Assembly (NCBI GenBank): GCA_963995525.1
Contig: OZ023209.1
Span: 68,293,347-68,357,346 of the forward strand
DNA: 64,000 nucleotides
Origin: Escarpia spicata
Lineage: Eukaryota > Annelida > Polychaeta > Sabellida > Siboglinidae
Reading direction: 5' to 3'
The notes under the pieces were generated by a model, which made no database searches, was not told the origin of the DNA, and saw only the letters and a list, made by a program, of their open reading frames with translations. The position numbers and the translations under genes were made by a program. Of the stretch, positions 13,154 through 22,323 are shown piece by piece. How positions within the stretch are numbered: the stretch's first letter is position 1; every line of letters begins with the position of its first letter.

Positions 13154-16100
13154 CTACCTGTACTCTCTCTTGTCAGAGATACATGTTGTCTACCTGTCCT
13201 CTCTCCTGTCAGAGATACATGTTGTCTACATGTCCTCTCTCCTGTCAGAGATGTATGTTGTCTACCTGTCCTCTCTCCTGTCAAAGATGTATGTTGTCTA
13301 CCTGTCCTCTCTCCTGTCAGAGATGTATGTTATTTACGTGTCCTCTCCTGTCAGAGATATATGTTGTCTACCTGTAGTCTCTCCTGTCAGAGATGTATGT
13401 TGTCTACCTGTCCTCTCTCCTGTCAGAGATATATGTTGTCTACCTGTAGTCTCTCCTGTCAGAGATGTATGTGTCTACATGTAGTCTCTCCTGTCAGAGA
13501 TGTATGTTGTCCACCTGTACTCTCTCCTGTCAGAGATATATGTTATCTACGTGTCCTCTCTTCTGTCAGAGATGTATGTTGTCTACCTGTACTCTCTCCT
13601 GTCAGAGATACATGTTGTCTACCTGTCCTCTCTCCTGTCATATATAGATGTTGTCTAACTGTACTCTCTCCTGTCATAGAAAGATGTTGTCTACCTGTCC
13701 TCTCTCCTGTTAGAGATGTATGTTGTCTACCTGTACTCTCTCCTGTCAGAGATACATGTTGTCTACCTGTCCTCTCTCCTGTCATAGATAGATGTTGTCT
13801 ACCTGTAGTCTCTCCTGTCATATGTATATATATATGTTGTCTACCTGTACTCTCTCTTGTCAGATATATATGTTGTCTACCTGTCCTCTCTCCTGTCAGA
13901 GATACATGTTGTCTACATGTCCTCTCTCCTGTCAGAGATGTATGTTGTCTACCTGTCCTCTCTCCTGTCAGATATGTATGTTGTCTACCTGTCCTCTCTC
14001 CTGTCAGTGATATATGTTGTCTGCCTGTCCTCTCTCCTATCAGATATGTATGTTGTCTACCTGTCCTCTCTCCTGTCAGAGATGTTTGTTGTCTGCCTGT
14101 CCTCTCTCCTGTCAGAGATGTATGTTGTCTACCTGTCCTCTCTCCTGTCAGAGATGTATGCTGTCTACGTGTACTCTCTCCTCTCAGATATATATGTTGT
14201 CTACCTGTAGTCTTTCCTGTCAGAAATGTATGTTGTCTACCTGTCCTCTCTCCTGTCAGAGATATATGTTGTCTACCTGTAGTCTCTCCTGTCAGAGATG
14301 TATGTGTCTACCTGTAGTCTCTCCTGTCAGAGATATATGTTGTCTACATGTAGTCTCTCCTGTCAGAGATGTATGTTGTCTACCTGTCCTCTCTCCTGTC
14401 AGAGATATATGTTGTCTACCTGTAGTCTCTCCTGTTAGATATGTATGTGTCTACCTGTAGTCGCTCCTGTCAGAGATGTATGTTGTCTACCTGTCCTCTC
14501 TCCTGTCAGATATATATGTTGTCTACCTGTAGTATCTCCTGTCAGAGATGTATGTTGTCTACCTGTCCTCTCTCCTGTCAGAGATATATGTTGTCTACCT
14601 GTAGTCTCTCCTGTCAGAGATGTATGTGTCTACCTGTCCTCTCTCCTGTCAGAGATATAATATTATGTTGTCTACCTGTAGTCTCTCCTATCAGAGATGT
14701 ATGTTGTCTACCTGTCCTCTCTCCTGTCAGAGATGTATGTTGTCTACGTGTCCTCTCTCCTGTCACAGATATATGTTGTCTACCTGTAGTCTCTCCTGTC
14801 AGAGATGTATGTTGTCCACCTGTCCTCTCTCCTGTCAGAGATATATGTTATCTACGTGTCCTATCTTCTGTCAGAGATGTATGTTGTCTACCTGTCCTCT
14901 CTCCTGTCATATATATATATGTTATCTATCTGTACTCTCTCCTGTCATATGTAGATGTTGTCTACCTGTAGTTTCTCCTGTCATAGATAGATGTTGTCTA
15001 CCTGTACTCTCTCCTGTCAGAGATACATGTTGTCTACCTGTCCTCTCTCCTGCCAGAGATACATGTAGTCTACCTGTCATCTCTCCTGTCATAGATATAT
15101 GTTGTCTACCTGTAGTCTCTCCTGTCATAGATGCATGTTGTCTACCTGTCCTCTCTCCTGTCAGAGATACATGTTGTCTACCTGTCCTCTCTCCTGTCAG
15201 GGATACATATTGTCTACCTGTCCTCTCTCCTATCAGAGATAGATGTTGTCTGCCTGTAGTCTCTCCTGTCATATATATAAATATATATATATATGTTGTC
15301 TACCTGTAGTCTCTCTTGTCAGAGATATATGTTGTCTACCTGTCCTCTCTCCTATCAGATATGTATGTTGTCTACCTGTCCTCTCTCCTGTCAGAGATGT
15401 ATGTTGTCTGCCTGTCCTCTCTCCTGTCAGAGATGTATGTTGTCTACCTGTCCTCTCTCCTGTCAGAGATGTATGTTGTCTACGTGTCCTCTCTCCTGTC
15501 AGATATATATGTTGTCTACCTGTAGTCTCTCCTGTCAGAGATGTATGTTGTCTACCTGTCCTCTCTGATGTCAGAGATATATGTTGTCTACCTGTAGTCT
15601 CTCCTGTCAGAGATGTATGTGTCTACCTGTAGTCTCTCCTGTCAGAGATATATGTTGTCTACCTGTAGTCTCTCCTGTCAGAGATGTATGTTGTCTACCT
15701 GTCCTCTCTCCTGTCAGAGATATATGTTGTCTACCTGTAGTCTCTCCTGTCAGAGATGTATGTGTCTACCTGTAGTCTCTCCTGTCAGAGATGTATGTTG
15801 TCTACCTGTCCTCTCTCCCGTCAGAGATATATGTTGTCTACCTGTAGTCTCCTGTCAGAGATGTATGTTGTCTACCTGTCCTCTCTCCTGTCAGAGATAT
15901 ATGTTGTCTACCTGTAGTCTCTCCTGTCAGAGATGTATGTGTCTACCTGTCCTCTCTCCTGTCAGAGATATATTTTGTCTACCTGTAGTCTCTCCTATCA
16001 GAGATGTGTGTTGTCTACCTGTCCTCTCTCCTGTCAGAGAAGTATGTTGTCTACATGTCCTCTCTCCTGTCAGATATATATGTTGTCTACCTGTAGTCTC

Positions 16101-17765
16101 TCCTGTCAGAGATGTATGTTGTCTACGTGTCCGCTCTCCTGTCAGAGATATATATTGTCTACCTGTAGTCTCTCCTGTCAGAGATGTATGTTGTCCACCT
16201 GTCCTCTCTCCTGTCAGAGATATATGTTATCTACGTGTCCTATCTTCTGTCACAGATGTATGTTGTCTACCTGTACTCTCTCCTGTCAGAGATACATGTT
16301 GTCTACCTGTCCTCTCTCCTGTCAGAGATATATGTTGTCTATCTGTACTCTCTCCTGTCATATATAGATGTTGTCTACCTGTAGTTTCTCCTGTCATAGA
16401 TAGATGTTGTCTACCTGTACTCTCTCCTGTCAGAGATACATGTTGTCTACCTGTCCTCCTGTCAGAGATACATGTTGTCTACCTGTCATCTCTCCTGTCA
16501 GAGATAGACGTTGTCTACCTGTAGTCTCTCCTGTCATAGATACATGTTGTCTACCTGTCCTCTCTCCTATCAGGGATACATGTTGTCTACCTGTCCTCTC
16601 TCCTGTCAGAGATAGATGTTGTCTGCCTGTAGTCTCTCCTGTCATAGATAGATGTTGTCTGCCTGTAGTCTCTCCAGTCATAGATAGATGTTGTCTACCT
16701 GTCATCTCTCCTGTCAGAGACACATGTTGTCTACCTGTCATCTCTCCTGTCACAGATATATGTTGTCTACCTGTCCTCTCTCCTGTCAGAGATACATGTT
16801 GTCTACCTGTTCTCTCTCCTGTCAGTGATACATGTTGTCTACCTGTCCTCTCGCCTGTCAGAGATACATGTTGTCTATCTGTTCTCTCTCCTGTCAGAGA
16901 TACATGTTGTCTACCTGTCATCTCACCTGTCAGAGACACATGTTGTCTACCTGTCATCTCTCCTGTCACAGACATATGTTGTCTACCTGTCCTCTCTCCT
17001 GTCTGAGATGTATGTTATTGAGATTGTCACCCTGTGTGTGCAGGTGTTGGTGCAGCTGGTACCTGGGTGAGATCGGCTCAGACTGCCCTGAGTGTGGGGG
17101 GTACGCCCTCTCACGCCCTTGCCCTGTCTGTCAAGGTCGCTGTGACAGCATATGGCACAGAGATGTCGACATGGTAGGTGGGCATACCTGTGGTGTGTGT
17201 GTGCGTGTGCGTGCATGTGTGTGGGGCATACCTGTGGTGTGTGTGTGCGTGTGTGCGTGTGCGTGCATGTGTGTGTGTGCAATTGTGCATGCATGCGTGT
17301 GTGTCCTCGTGTGTGCTCGTGTGTGTTCGTGTGTGTGTGTGTGTGTGTGTGCTTGCATGAGTGGGTGTTGGTGCACACATTTGTAATCAAACTTATTTAG
17401 AAAAATATAAATGTCTTATAACTAATGTAATGTTTCTGTGTTTGCATTTTCTCCTGTTCCTTCAATTCTCAGAGTTTCTGAAGACTTTGTTACATCCAAG
17501 TATGTATTCTGTAATCTATATTTTACATTTAATGATCGGTCTATTATATATATTGCATTCCCAGGGTGCGCACCATGCCCACTGGGATGGAGTGTCATGT
17601 CATATGTATGTCTACTTGCAGTCCCACAGTGCGCACTGTGCCCACTGGGACGGAGCATGTCATCTCCCTGAGGACGAGAAGGCCAACTTCCTGCTCCTGG
17701 CCCTCATGGGTGACGCGTCAGAAGATGACATTGTCGATGACATGAGTGACCTCACAACAAGTTGA
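5765..17765 (+). CDS. Pino: Gene 1: protein Pinocchio (Smi21F) family homologue, 4 coding exons, 207 aa
   Basis: Join 5765-5978, 8983-9118, 17044-17173, 17622-17765. Every junction is GT-AG and phases agree (1, 2, 0), giving 624 nt with a terminal TGA. Residues 1-72 are polar, rich in Ser, Asp, Gln and Pro. Residues 86-111 form a charged stretch ([18 protein letters not shown]). Residues 115-173 are the Cys-rich core: C115-x2-C118-x-C120, then C131-x2-C134-GGY, RPC143-x2-C146-QGRC150, W154-H-R-D, then H162..H165-C166..H168-W169..C173. This spacing, with [18 protein letters not shown] and a following SH..H-W-x-G-x-C, is what I recognise from Pinocchio proteins, first studied in Drosophila olfactory behaviour; molecular role is poorly known. 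It is presumably a zinc-binding protein. The C-terminus is acidic ([13 protein letters not shown]). The start is uncertain: Met1 immediately follows an acceptor, so it may be internal with an upstream exon. Family assignment is from memory of the motif. Confidence 0.72.
6270..6480. repeat. Direct repeat block a (transposon-like), partner at 7660-7800
   Basis: Shares TTTTGCATAGA, TCTTAGGGTACTGCCACTAT, AAATCTGTATTTGATTGAAT and CATTCTAAGGGCA with 7681-7780. A shorter third piece is at 7036-7080. The block begins near TTTGGCCCAAAGGTCC, whose relative TAGTCCAAAGGACTTCAGG lies at 8513. This suggests a degraded mobile element occupying much of intron 1. Confidence 0.55.
7660..7800. repeat. Direct repeat block b, partner of 6270-6480
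   Basis: Same ordered motifs as the block 1.3 kb upstream, with a poly-A interruption at its left edge (7665-7676). No reading frame. Confidence 0.55.
7850..7922. repeat. Compound microsatellite (CAGG)n(CAGA)n
   Basis: About eight CAGG tetramers pass directly into about nine CAGA tetramers, in intron 1 of gene 1. Confidence 0.95.
8983..9118 (+). CDS. Pino: Gene 1 coding exon 2
   Basis: Acceptor TTTTTGCTGGGTTCCAG ends at 8982; donor TT|GTGAGT at 9119. Begins with the last two bases of a split Ala codon and ends with two bases of a Leu codon. Encodes residues 72-117, a Lys/Glu-rich stretch followed by [14 protein letters not shown], which opens the zinc-binding core. Confidence 0.82.
9216..9492. 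repeat. Minisatellite, 21-bp unit, 13 copies
   Basis: Unit AAAACACCATCCGTCAAAGAT. Because 21 is a multiple of three it is open in several frames (KDKTPSV on +, DGVLSLT on -), but it lies inside intron 2, about 100 bp after the exon 2 donor. Confidence 0.95.
9622..9738 (-). mobile_element. SINE 3' fragment, copy 3 of the family at 1361
   Basis: On the minus strand: GTCAAGATGGTATTCAATTG, AACAGGTCT, AAAGCACTTTGAGTAG, CTGCGCTATATAAGAACTTA. It matches the tails of copies at 1361-1643 and 37870-38080 and is truncated before the tRNA head. Confidence 0.7.
10012..10222. repeat. Minisatellite, 21-bp unit, about 10 copies
   Basis: Unit ACATTGCGCATTCCGTACAGT with scattered substitutions. It gives spurious open frames in five of six frames. 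Intron 2 of gene 1. Confidence 0.93.
10900..11285 (-). pseudogene. Non-LTR retrotransposon RT C-terminal tail remnant
   Basis: Minus-strand translation gives [20 protein letters not shown], then after small shifts [17 protein letters not shown]. This corresponds to the LINE C-terminal order of W-GH-V, basic R-R-W segment, and a closing A-x-DR-x-W-R box. Its upstream (5') side stops exactly where the 36-bp satellite begins, so the array has replaced or expanded out of the element's edge. Confidence 0.55.
11288..17012. repeat. Large minisatellite, 36-bp unit, about 159 copies
   Basis: Unit TTGTCTACCTGTCCTCTCTC followed by CTGTCAGAGATGTATG. Frequent variants are CTGTAGTCTC and AGACACATG. The left third is dominated by AGACACATG and AGATACATG units and the right part by AGATGTATG and AGATATATG. 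Short AT blocks interrupt it at about 13108-13149, 13822-13834 and 15274-15294. The array ends about 31 bp before the acceptor of gene 1 exon 3. Each unit contains a pyrimidine tract plus CAG. Confidence 0.97.
13108..13149. repeat. (AT)n microsatellite inside the 36-bp array
   Basis: Roughly 20 AT dinucleotides replacing the middle of a satellite unit that otherwise reads CTGTCATATATA. Related, shorter AT expansions sit at the same unit position near 13822, 14908 and 15274. Confidence 0.9.
17044..17173 (+). CDS. Pino: Gene 1 coding exon 3 (zinc-binding core)
   Basis: Acceptor CCCTGTGTGTGCAG ends at 17043; donor CATG|GTAGGTG at 17174. It starts with one base that completes Leu117 and ends in phase 0. 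Encodes residues 118-160: [34 protein letters not shown] second CAG nine bases further in (17053) could serve as an alternative acceptor but would break the frame. Confidence 0.88.
17183..17365. repeat. (TG)n-rich microsatellite
   Basis: Imperfect GTGTGTGC/GTGCGTG repeats starting 10 bp after the exon 3 donor, with two copies of GGGCATACCTGTGGTGTG. Apparent Cys/Val or Thr/His frames here are not genes. Confidence 0.93.
17565..17621 (+). other. Pino: Partial tandem copy of the exon 4 start with its own in-frame acceptor
   Basis: TGCATTCCCAG precedes 17565. The next bases read GGT GCG CAC CAT GCC CAC TGG GAT GGA, a near-copy of the real exon 4 start, AGT GCG CAC TGT GCC CAC TGG GAC GGA. The distance to the real exon 4 start (17622) is 57 nt, a multiple of three, with no stop. 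Using this acceptor would add 19 residues, [19 protein letters not shown], duplicating the H-W-D-G end of the zinc core. Whether it is used cannot be seen from DNA. Confidence 0.5.
17622..17765 (+). CDS. Pino: Gene 1 terminal coding exon 4
   Basis: Acceptor TCTACTTGCAG ends at 17621, phase 0. Encodes residues 161-207: [14 protein letters not shown] closes the metal-binding core, then [15 protein letters not shown] and an acidic tail ending DLTTS, stop TGA at 17763-17765. Confidence 0.85.
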   Translation, partial: SHSAHCAHWDGACHLPEDEKANFLLLALMGDASEDDIVDDMSDLTTS

Positions 17766-17849
17766 GAGTAAAGGGTGATCACCCAGTGGGGTGGAAATGT
17801 TACCTTGATGAGATGAGATGATTGCATGACCATATAGATATCATATTGT

Positions 17850-17970
17850 CTACGTACCTATGTATATATAATATAATAATATAATATTATATTTATGCAT
17901 ATATATATATATATTATATATATATATATATAATATATATATAATATATATTAATATAATATAAAATAAA
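17850..17970. repeat. AT-rich microsatellite in the 3' flank of gene 1
   Basis: Palindromic (AT)n/(TAATAT)n tract. An AATAAA hexamer sits at its end (17965-17970) and another at 18071-18076; either could be the polyadenylation signal of gene 1. Confidence 0.8.
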
Positions 17971-18070
17971 AACAAGGCATTAGCTAAAATCGGTTTTCCA
18001 TGTGTACACAAAGTTTAACATTGTATGTAACATTTGAACATTAAACAAATACAGAAAAATACATTTGTAG

Positions 18071-18076
18071 AATAAA
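18071..18076 (+). promoter_or_regulatory. Candidate polyadenylation signal AATAAA of gene 1
   Basis: Canonical hexamer 306 nt after the stop codon, outside the pure AT tract. A competing hexamer is at 17965. Position only; no transcript evidence. Confidence 0.3.
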
Positions 18077-18572
18077 TTCAATTTTAAACTCGTCTGTGTA
18101 GCGATTCCCGCGGAAAATTTAAATTTAATGAGCTAGGCGATCACGTGGTATCGTGACGTCACCTATGACCCACACTCGCATCAGGCATGTTTACAAGGAT
18201 AACTTTTGAGTCGAAACGATCGTCAGAATGAGTTATTGTGCACTATTCCGATGTAATACAAACACTAGTCTTCATAGAGGAACAAGCAGTTACCTTACGG
18301 TTCCACATGAATCCAATTTTATTCAAAACAATGAATGCGAATGGACGTACAAGTCGCCTAGGTTTCGCCGAGCTTCGGCTCGTTTTCAGAATAATTATAT
18401 CGAATGCAACCAACGGGAGATACTCTACACCAATAAACATACATAGCAAACATATATTGCATCCAGCTACAGAAAATAACGTGTATAATCTCATAATATC
18501 ACTAGAATATCGATATATGAAGGAGTTGCATGATTTATCATAACAACTTAAATCAGTCAGTGAATTTCCGTT

Positions 18573-18658
18573 GGTGCCGCTAGATCAGTTGGTAGACGCG
18601 TTGGATTCTTTTCATTTATTAAAAAAAAATATTTTACGCAGGTTCAATCCTGGCACCA
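18573..18658 (+). ncRNA. tRNA-like module in arm 1 of the inverted repeat
   Basis: GGTGCC at the start pairs with GGCACC at the end as an acceptor-like stem. TAGATCAGTTGGTAGA resembles a D arm with A box, and GGTTCAATCC is a perfect B box. The anticodon region is replaced by an A-rich stretch, so it is a tRNA-derived promoter relic rather than a working tRNA. Confidence 0.5.
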
Positions 18659-19109
18659 AACCATTGATGTTTTTTATACTTTTTTTGTTTATGTTTTCAC
18701 GAAGTAATATAAACCAAATCATTGTGTATACTATGATGCACTGTTTGAAAATATTTTTCAATTTTTGTAGTTATTATTTATTCGCCACAAAAATGAAAAT
18801 ATGGTAATTAATGATGTTTCTAAATTTTATTTATCCAGACAGATCACAATTTGTTTTCACATATATAATTACAATATATTGCCGTAAAATATATATACAG
18901 TTAATAAATTGTATATCCATTACATTATATTTGTTTGGATAAATAACATTTAGAAACATCGTTATATAATTTCCATATTTTCATTTTTGTGGCGAATAAA
19001 TAATTACCAAAAAATATTTACAAACAGTGCATCATAGTATACAAAATGATTTGGTTTATATTACTTCGTGAAAACATAAACAAAAGAAGTGTAAAGAAAA
19101 TCAATGGTT

Positions 19110-19192
19110 TGGTGTCAGGATTGAACCGGCGTCACACGATTGTAAAATAAATGACAAGAATCCAACGCGTCTACCAACTGAGCTAGCGCACC
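19110..19192 (-). ncRNA. tRNA-like module in arm 2 of the inverted repeat
   Basis: On the minus strand: GGTGCGCTAGCTCAGTTGGT, AGACGCGTTGGATTCTT, then CCGGTTCAATCCTGACACC. The D arm here is closer to a true tRNA (TAGCTCAGTTGG) than in arm 1. No convincing anticodon stem. Confidence 0.45.
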
Positions 19193-19839
19193 AACGGAAT
19201 TTCACTGACTGATTTAAGTTTAATTTAAGATAAATTATACAACTCCTCCTTCATATATCGATATTCTAGTGATATTATGAGATTATACACGTTACTTTCT
19301 GTAGCTGGATACAATATATGTTTGCTATGTATCGTTATTGGTGTAGATTATCTCCCGTTAGTTGCATTCGATATAATTATTCTGAAAACTAGCCCAAGCT
19401 CGGCGAAACCTAGTCGACTTGTAGGCCCATTCGCATTCATTGTTTTGAATAAAACTGGATTCATGTGGAACCGTAAGATAACTGCTGGTTCCTCTATGAT
19501 GACTAGTGTTTGTATTACAGCGGAATATCGCACAATAACTCATTTTGACGCTCGTTTCGACCCGAAAGCTATCCTTGTAAACATGCTCTGAATGCATGCA
19601 AAGGGTCGGCCTGATGCGAGTATGTGTCATATGTGACGTCACATCTCGGCATCCCGAAAAGCGCGCAAAAAATATGCATATTCGAAAATGTCCGGCTGCA
19701 CAGCATAAAATGTGGACTTTCTAATTGATTGAATTTTTTGATTTTTTGTTGGCGTGGTGGACATGGAAATATATATCAGGATGTAATATAATATGAATTC
19801 AAGCAATAGGTGTTTTTATTCCCTTTAATACTATTTCAT

Positions 19840-20200
19840 ATCACCGTAAAGATAATAATCTGTAAAAATGTGAGGCTGGATGCACAGATTTATTGCCGTT
19901 TGAACATTGCGAATATTAAAATTTGCAATGGGATTTAATATTTTGGGATATCACAGTAAATATATAATCGTATCTACAAATATGCGGAGGGGTGTACGGA
20001 TTTGTTTTTAGTTATTGCCGTTTAAACATCGCGAATGCTTAATCCTGCCATGTATATGCAGCAGTGGATATAATGCAAAGTTGAATATTCGCGACGTTCA
20101 AACGGCAGTCACTCAGAAAGTTCCTGTGTACGTCCAGCGACAAACTTGTAGATAAGATTATTATCTTCACGGTTATATAAAAATATTAAATTCCTCAACT
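19840..20200. repeat. Two direct and one inverted copy of a ~90-bp element
   Basis: Copy 1 runs from TATCACCGTAAAGATAATAA to TTATTGCCGTTTGAACATTG. Copy 2 runs from TATCACAGTAAATATATAAT to TTATTGCCGTTTAAACATCG. The third, near 20085-20178, is inverted, running from GCGACGTTCAAACGGCAGT to AGATTATTATCTTCACGG. It looks like termini of a small DNA element. Confidence 0.6.
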
Positions 20201-20579
20201 GAAATTTCATGTACAGTCTGAAACAACAGGCCGCACCGCCGCTCTTCATGTTAAAGGATAGGGCGCGCTCGGCGGCATTACCTGTGGTGACATCAGCAAC
20301 ATCTGATGGGTTGTGACACGCAAATGATCATGTTTTGAGCGGGTTTAGTGTCATGAGTTCGCAATAAACATGCTTTATATTTGGCACATTACTTGACATG
20401 TGTATTAAGTTTACGTACACGAAGTTTCAAAGACATTTAAAGTTTCACTTAGTCTTTAATATGCTGCAAACCTAAAGTATATAATTTGTGTTGTATATTG
20501 TTACAAATGAAGGAAACCAAAATTAAAGTGATTGTAGTTGTATAATGTGAAATGAGCTGTTGTTGTGTAATTTGAAATG

Positions 20580-21470
20580 AACAGTTGTTGTGTAATGTGA
20601 CCCATAAGGCTGCTGGGCAACTTCTCCATATCGCTCTGTCATGGGCTACGTGATTTGCTTTGCTCCATATTGTCCATCCCAGTGACTGTTGGTCTCAGTC
20701 TGCTTCCACGGTGGTTCCTTCGGGCGTCCACGTCAGTGACTGTTGGTCTCAGTCTGCTTCCACGGTGGTTCCTTCGGGCGTCCACGTCAGTGACTGTTGG
20801 TCTCAGTCTGCTTCCACGGTGGTTCCTTCGGGCGTCCACGTCAGTGACTGTTGGTCTCAGTCTGCTTCCATGGTGGTTCCTTCGGGCGTCCACGTCAGTG
20901 ACTGTTGGTCTCATTCTGCTTCCACGGTGGTTCCTTCGGACGTCCACGTCAGTGACTGTTGGTCTCAGTCTGCTTCCACGGTGGTTCCTTCGGGCGTCCA
21001 CGTCAGTGACTGTTGGTCTCATTCTGCTTCCACGGTGGTTCCTTCGGACGTCCACGTCAGTGACTGTTGGTCTCAGTCTGCTTCCACGGTGGTTCCTTCG
21101 GGCGTCCACGTCAGTGACTGTTGGTCTCAGTCTGCTTCCATGGTTTGTCATGATGTTTTGGGCGACCCACTTTTCCCGTTCCTTCGGGCGTCCACGTCAG
21201 TGCTGACAGGCAGCGGTTGTTGTCGTTCTTCCTCAGCACATGCCCGATTCATGACCATTTTCTTCTTTGTACTTCGGTGCTGATCCCTTCTTCCGCTGAT
21301 ATCTTTGAACGTCTATTGGAGATTACTACCAGCCATTTACTTTTGAGAATCCTTAGACAGTTGAAGTGAAATGTGTCTGGTTTCTTTTTGTCACTTTAGT
21401 TTACTTTCCATGTTTTACATACATATAATAGCACTGGCTTGACCAGAGTATTGTATAATTTGAGTTTAGT
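20580..21470 (-). pseudogene. Non-LTR retrotransposon C-terminal region carrying a 54-bp minisatellite
   Basis: On the minus strand the order is a CYYMYVKHGK-like segment (YG-E-W motif region) near 21430, then RACAEEERQPLPVS, DARRNGKSGSPK (the basic R-G-RPKT segment), then repeated TVEADRDQQSLTW units. It closes with SKANHVAHDRAIWRS near 20640, the LINE A-DR-x-W-R end box. Several frameshifts are needed. The repeat unit is itself a piece of the LINE coding sequence. Confidence 0.65.
20682..21143. repeat. Minisatellite, 54-bp unit, about 8.5 copies
   Basis: Unit GTGACTGTTGGTCTCAGTCT, GCTTCCACGGTGGTTCC, TTCGGGCGTCCACGTCA. Copies differ at a handful of sites, and two alternating variants (CATTCTG..TTCGGACG and CAGTCTG..TTCGGGCG) repeat as pairs. 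Confidence 0.95.
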
Positions 21471-22320
21471 TAATAATTTGAGCTGTGTTAGCTGCTACAC
21501 CAGGTCAAGGTTCCAGCCATCTCTCACCAAATGCCTATTTCCCTCGTTGCAGGTTTCATGGCTCCAGCCTAGATGTTCTGTCAAACAGACAAACAAGGAC
21601 ACAGCTGGTCCGCTATGGCTTGCTCTTCCATATTCTGTTACCACAGGATGAATATAGACCCCTGTGTGTCTGTGAGAAATAATTAATAGGTTGCGCAACA
21701 TTCTTAAGCAACACCTGTATAGTTTGAATGGGTAATATTTGTACATATTCTGCAGTCGTTTTGAACCATGCAGTCTGACTGACCTCATCACTTTCATCCT
21801 GTACTATAGTTTAAATAGTTGTTTAGTTTGTCTAACATTGGAACGATCGAAGGCCTGTTGTACAAACGAGCCATATACTCGTGTTAACATATGCACAACA
21901 AACGAGGCTGTGAGTTGACAGACAATTATTATTATTGTTGAAGGTGGTATAAAAGCACATTAGTACATTATACGAAATGGCCAGCGCTCCAGACCCGTCA
22001 ACGTAACCTCAGCTATTGGCCCAGCACTTTTCCGCAATATATACCAGCCAACGTTTGAGTTGCAAAATCCGGGAGAGTCAGTATTTGTTGTGAGTCTCAA
22101 CAGTACGGCCTAGTTGGGTTGGATATTGTAAGACAGGGTGTGCGCTGTTGGGGTTCTAAAACACAAATTTGTGAGTCAGGGAGATTCACAAAAATCTGGG
22201 AAACTCCAGGAAAATCCAGGAGGGTTGACAGGTATAATGTACATTATATTATAAACATTACAAATAAATGTGATCACTTTATTGGTTATAGGGATTTTAC
22301 CAAATGACACATACAGATGT
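21470..22320. other. Unassigned DNA between LINE remnants
   Basis: No exon, repeat or RNA gene that I can support. The frames at 21439-21797 are short and featureless. Confidence 0.4.
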
Positions 22321-22323
22321 GCA

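Larger units (their letters stand above)
18150..19645. mobile_element. Long inverted repeat (foldback element), arms about 690-705 bp around a ~95-bp centre
   Basis: Arm 1 (about 18150-18845) and arm 2 (about 18938-19645) are reverse complements with modest divergence. The outer ends are GTGACGTCACCTATG and CATATGTGACGTCAC. Next inward come CATGTTTACAAGGATA, GTTATTGTGCACTATTCCG, a shared 80-codon pseudo-frame, and a tRNA-like module. The arms meet at TTTATTTATCCAGA / TGGATAAATAACATTTAGA. Both arms translate similarly on opposite strands (18494-18243 and 19277-19591), but stops and the strand symmetry argue against a gene. Confidence 0.85.

Noticed and set aside
11388..17006. Cys/Leu/Pro-rich proteins of up to ~320 residues in the 36-bp array
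   Set aside because: Open in several frames on both strands because 36 is a multiple of three. No start context, no independent codon signal, and located inside intron 2 of gene 1.
18573..18658. A functional tRNA gene
   Set aside because: A and B boxes and an acceptor-like stem are present, but the anticodon arm is an A-rich filler and the two copies differ there. It fits a tRNA-derived relic.
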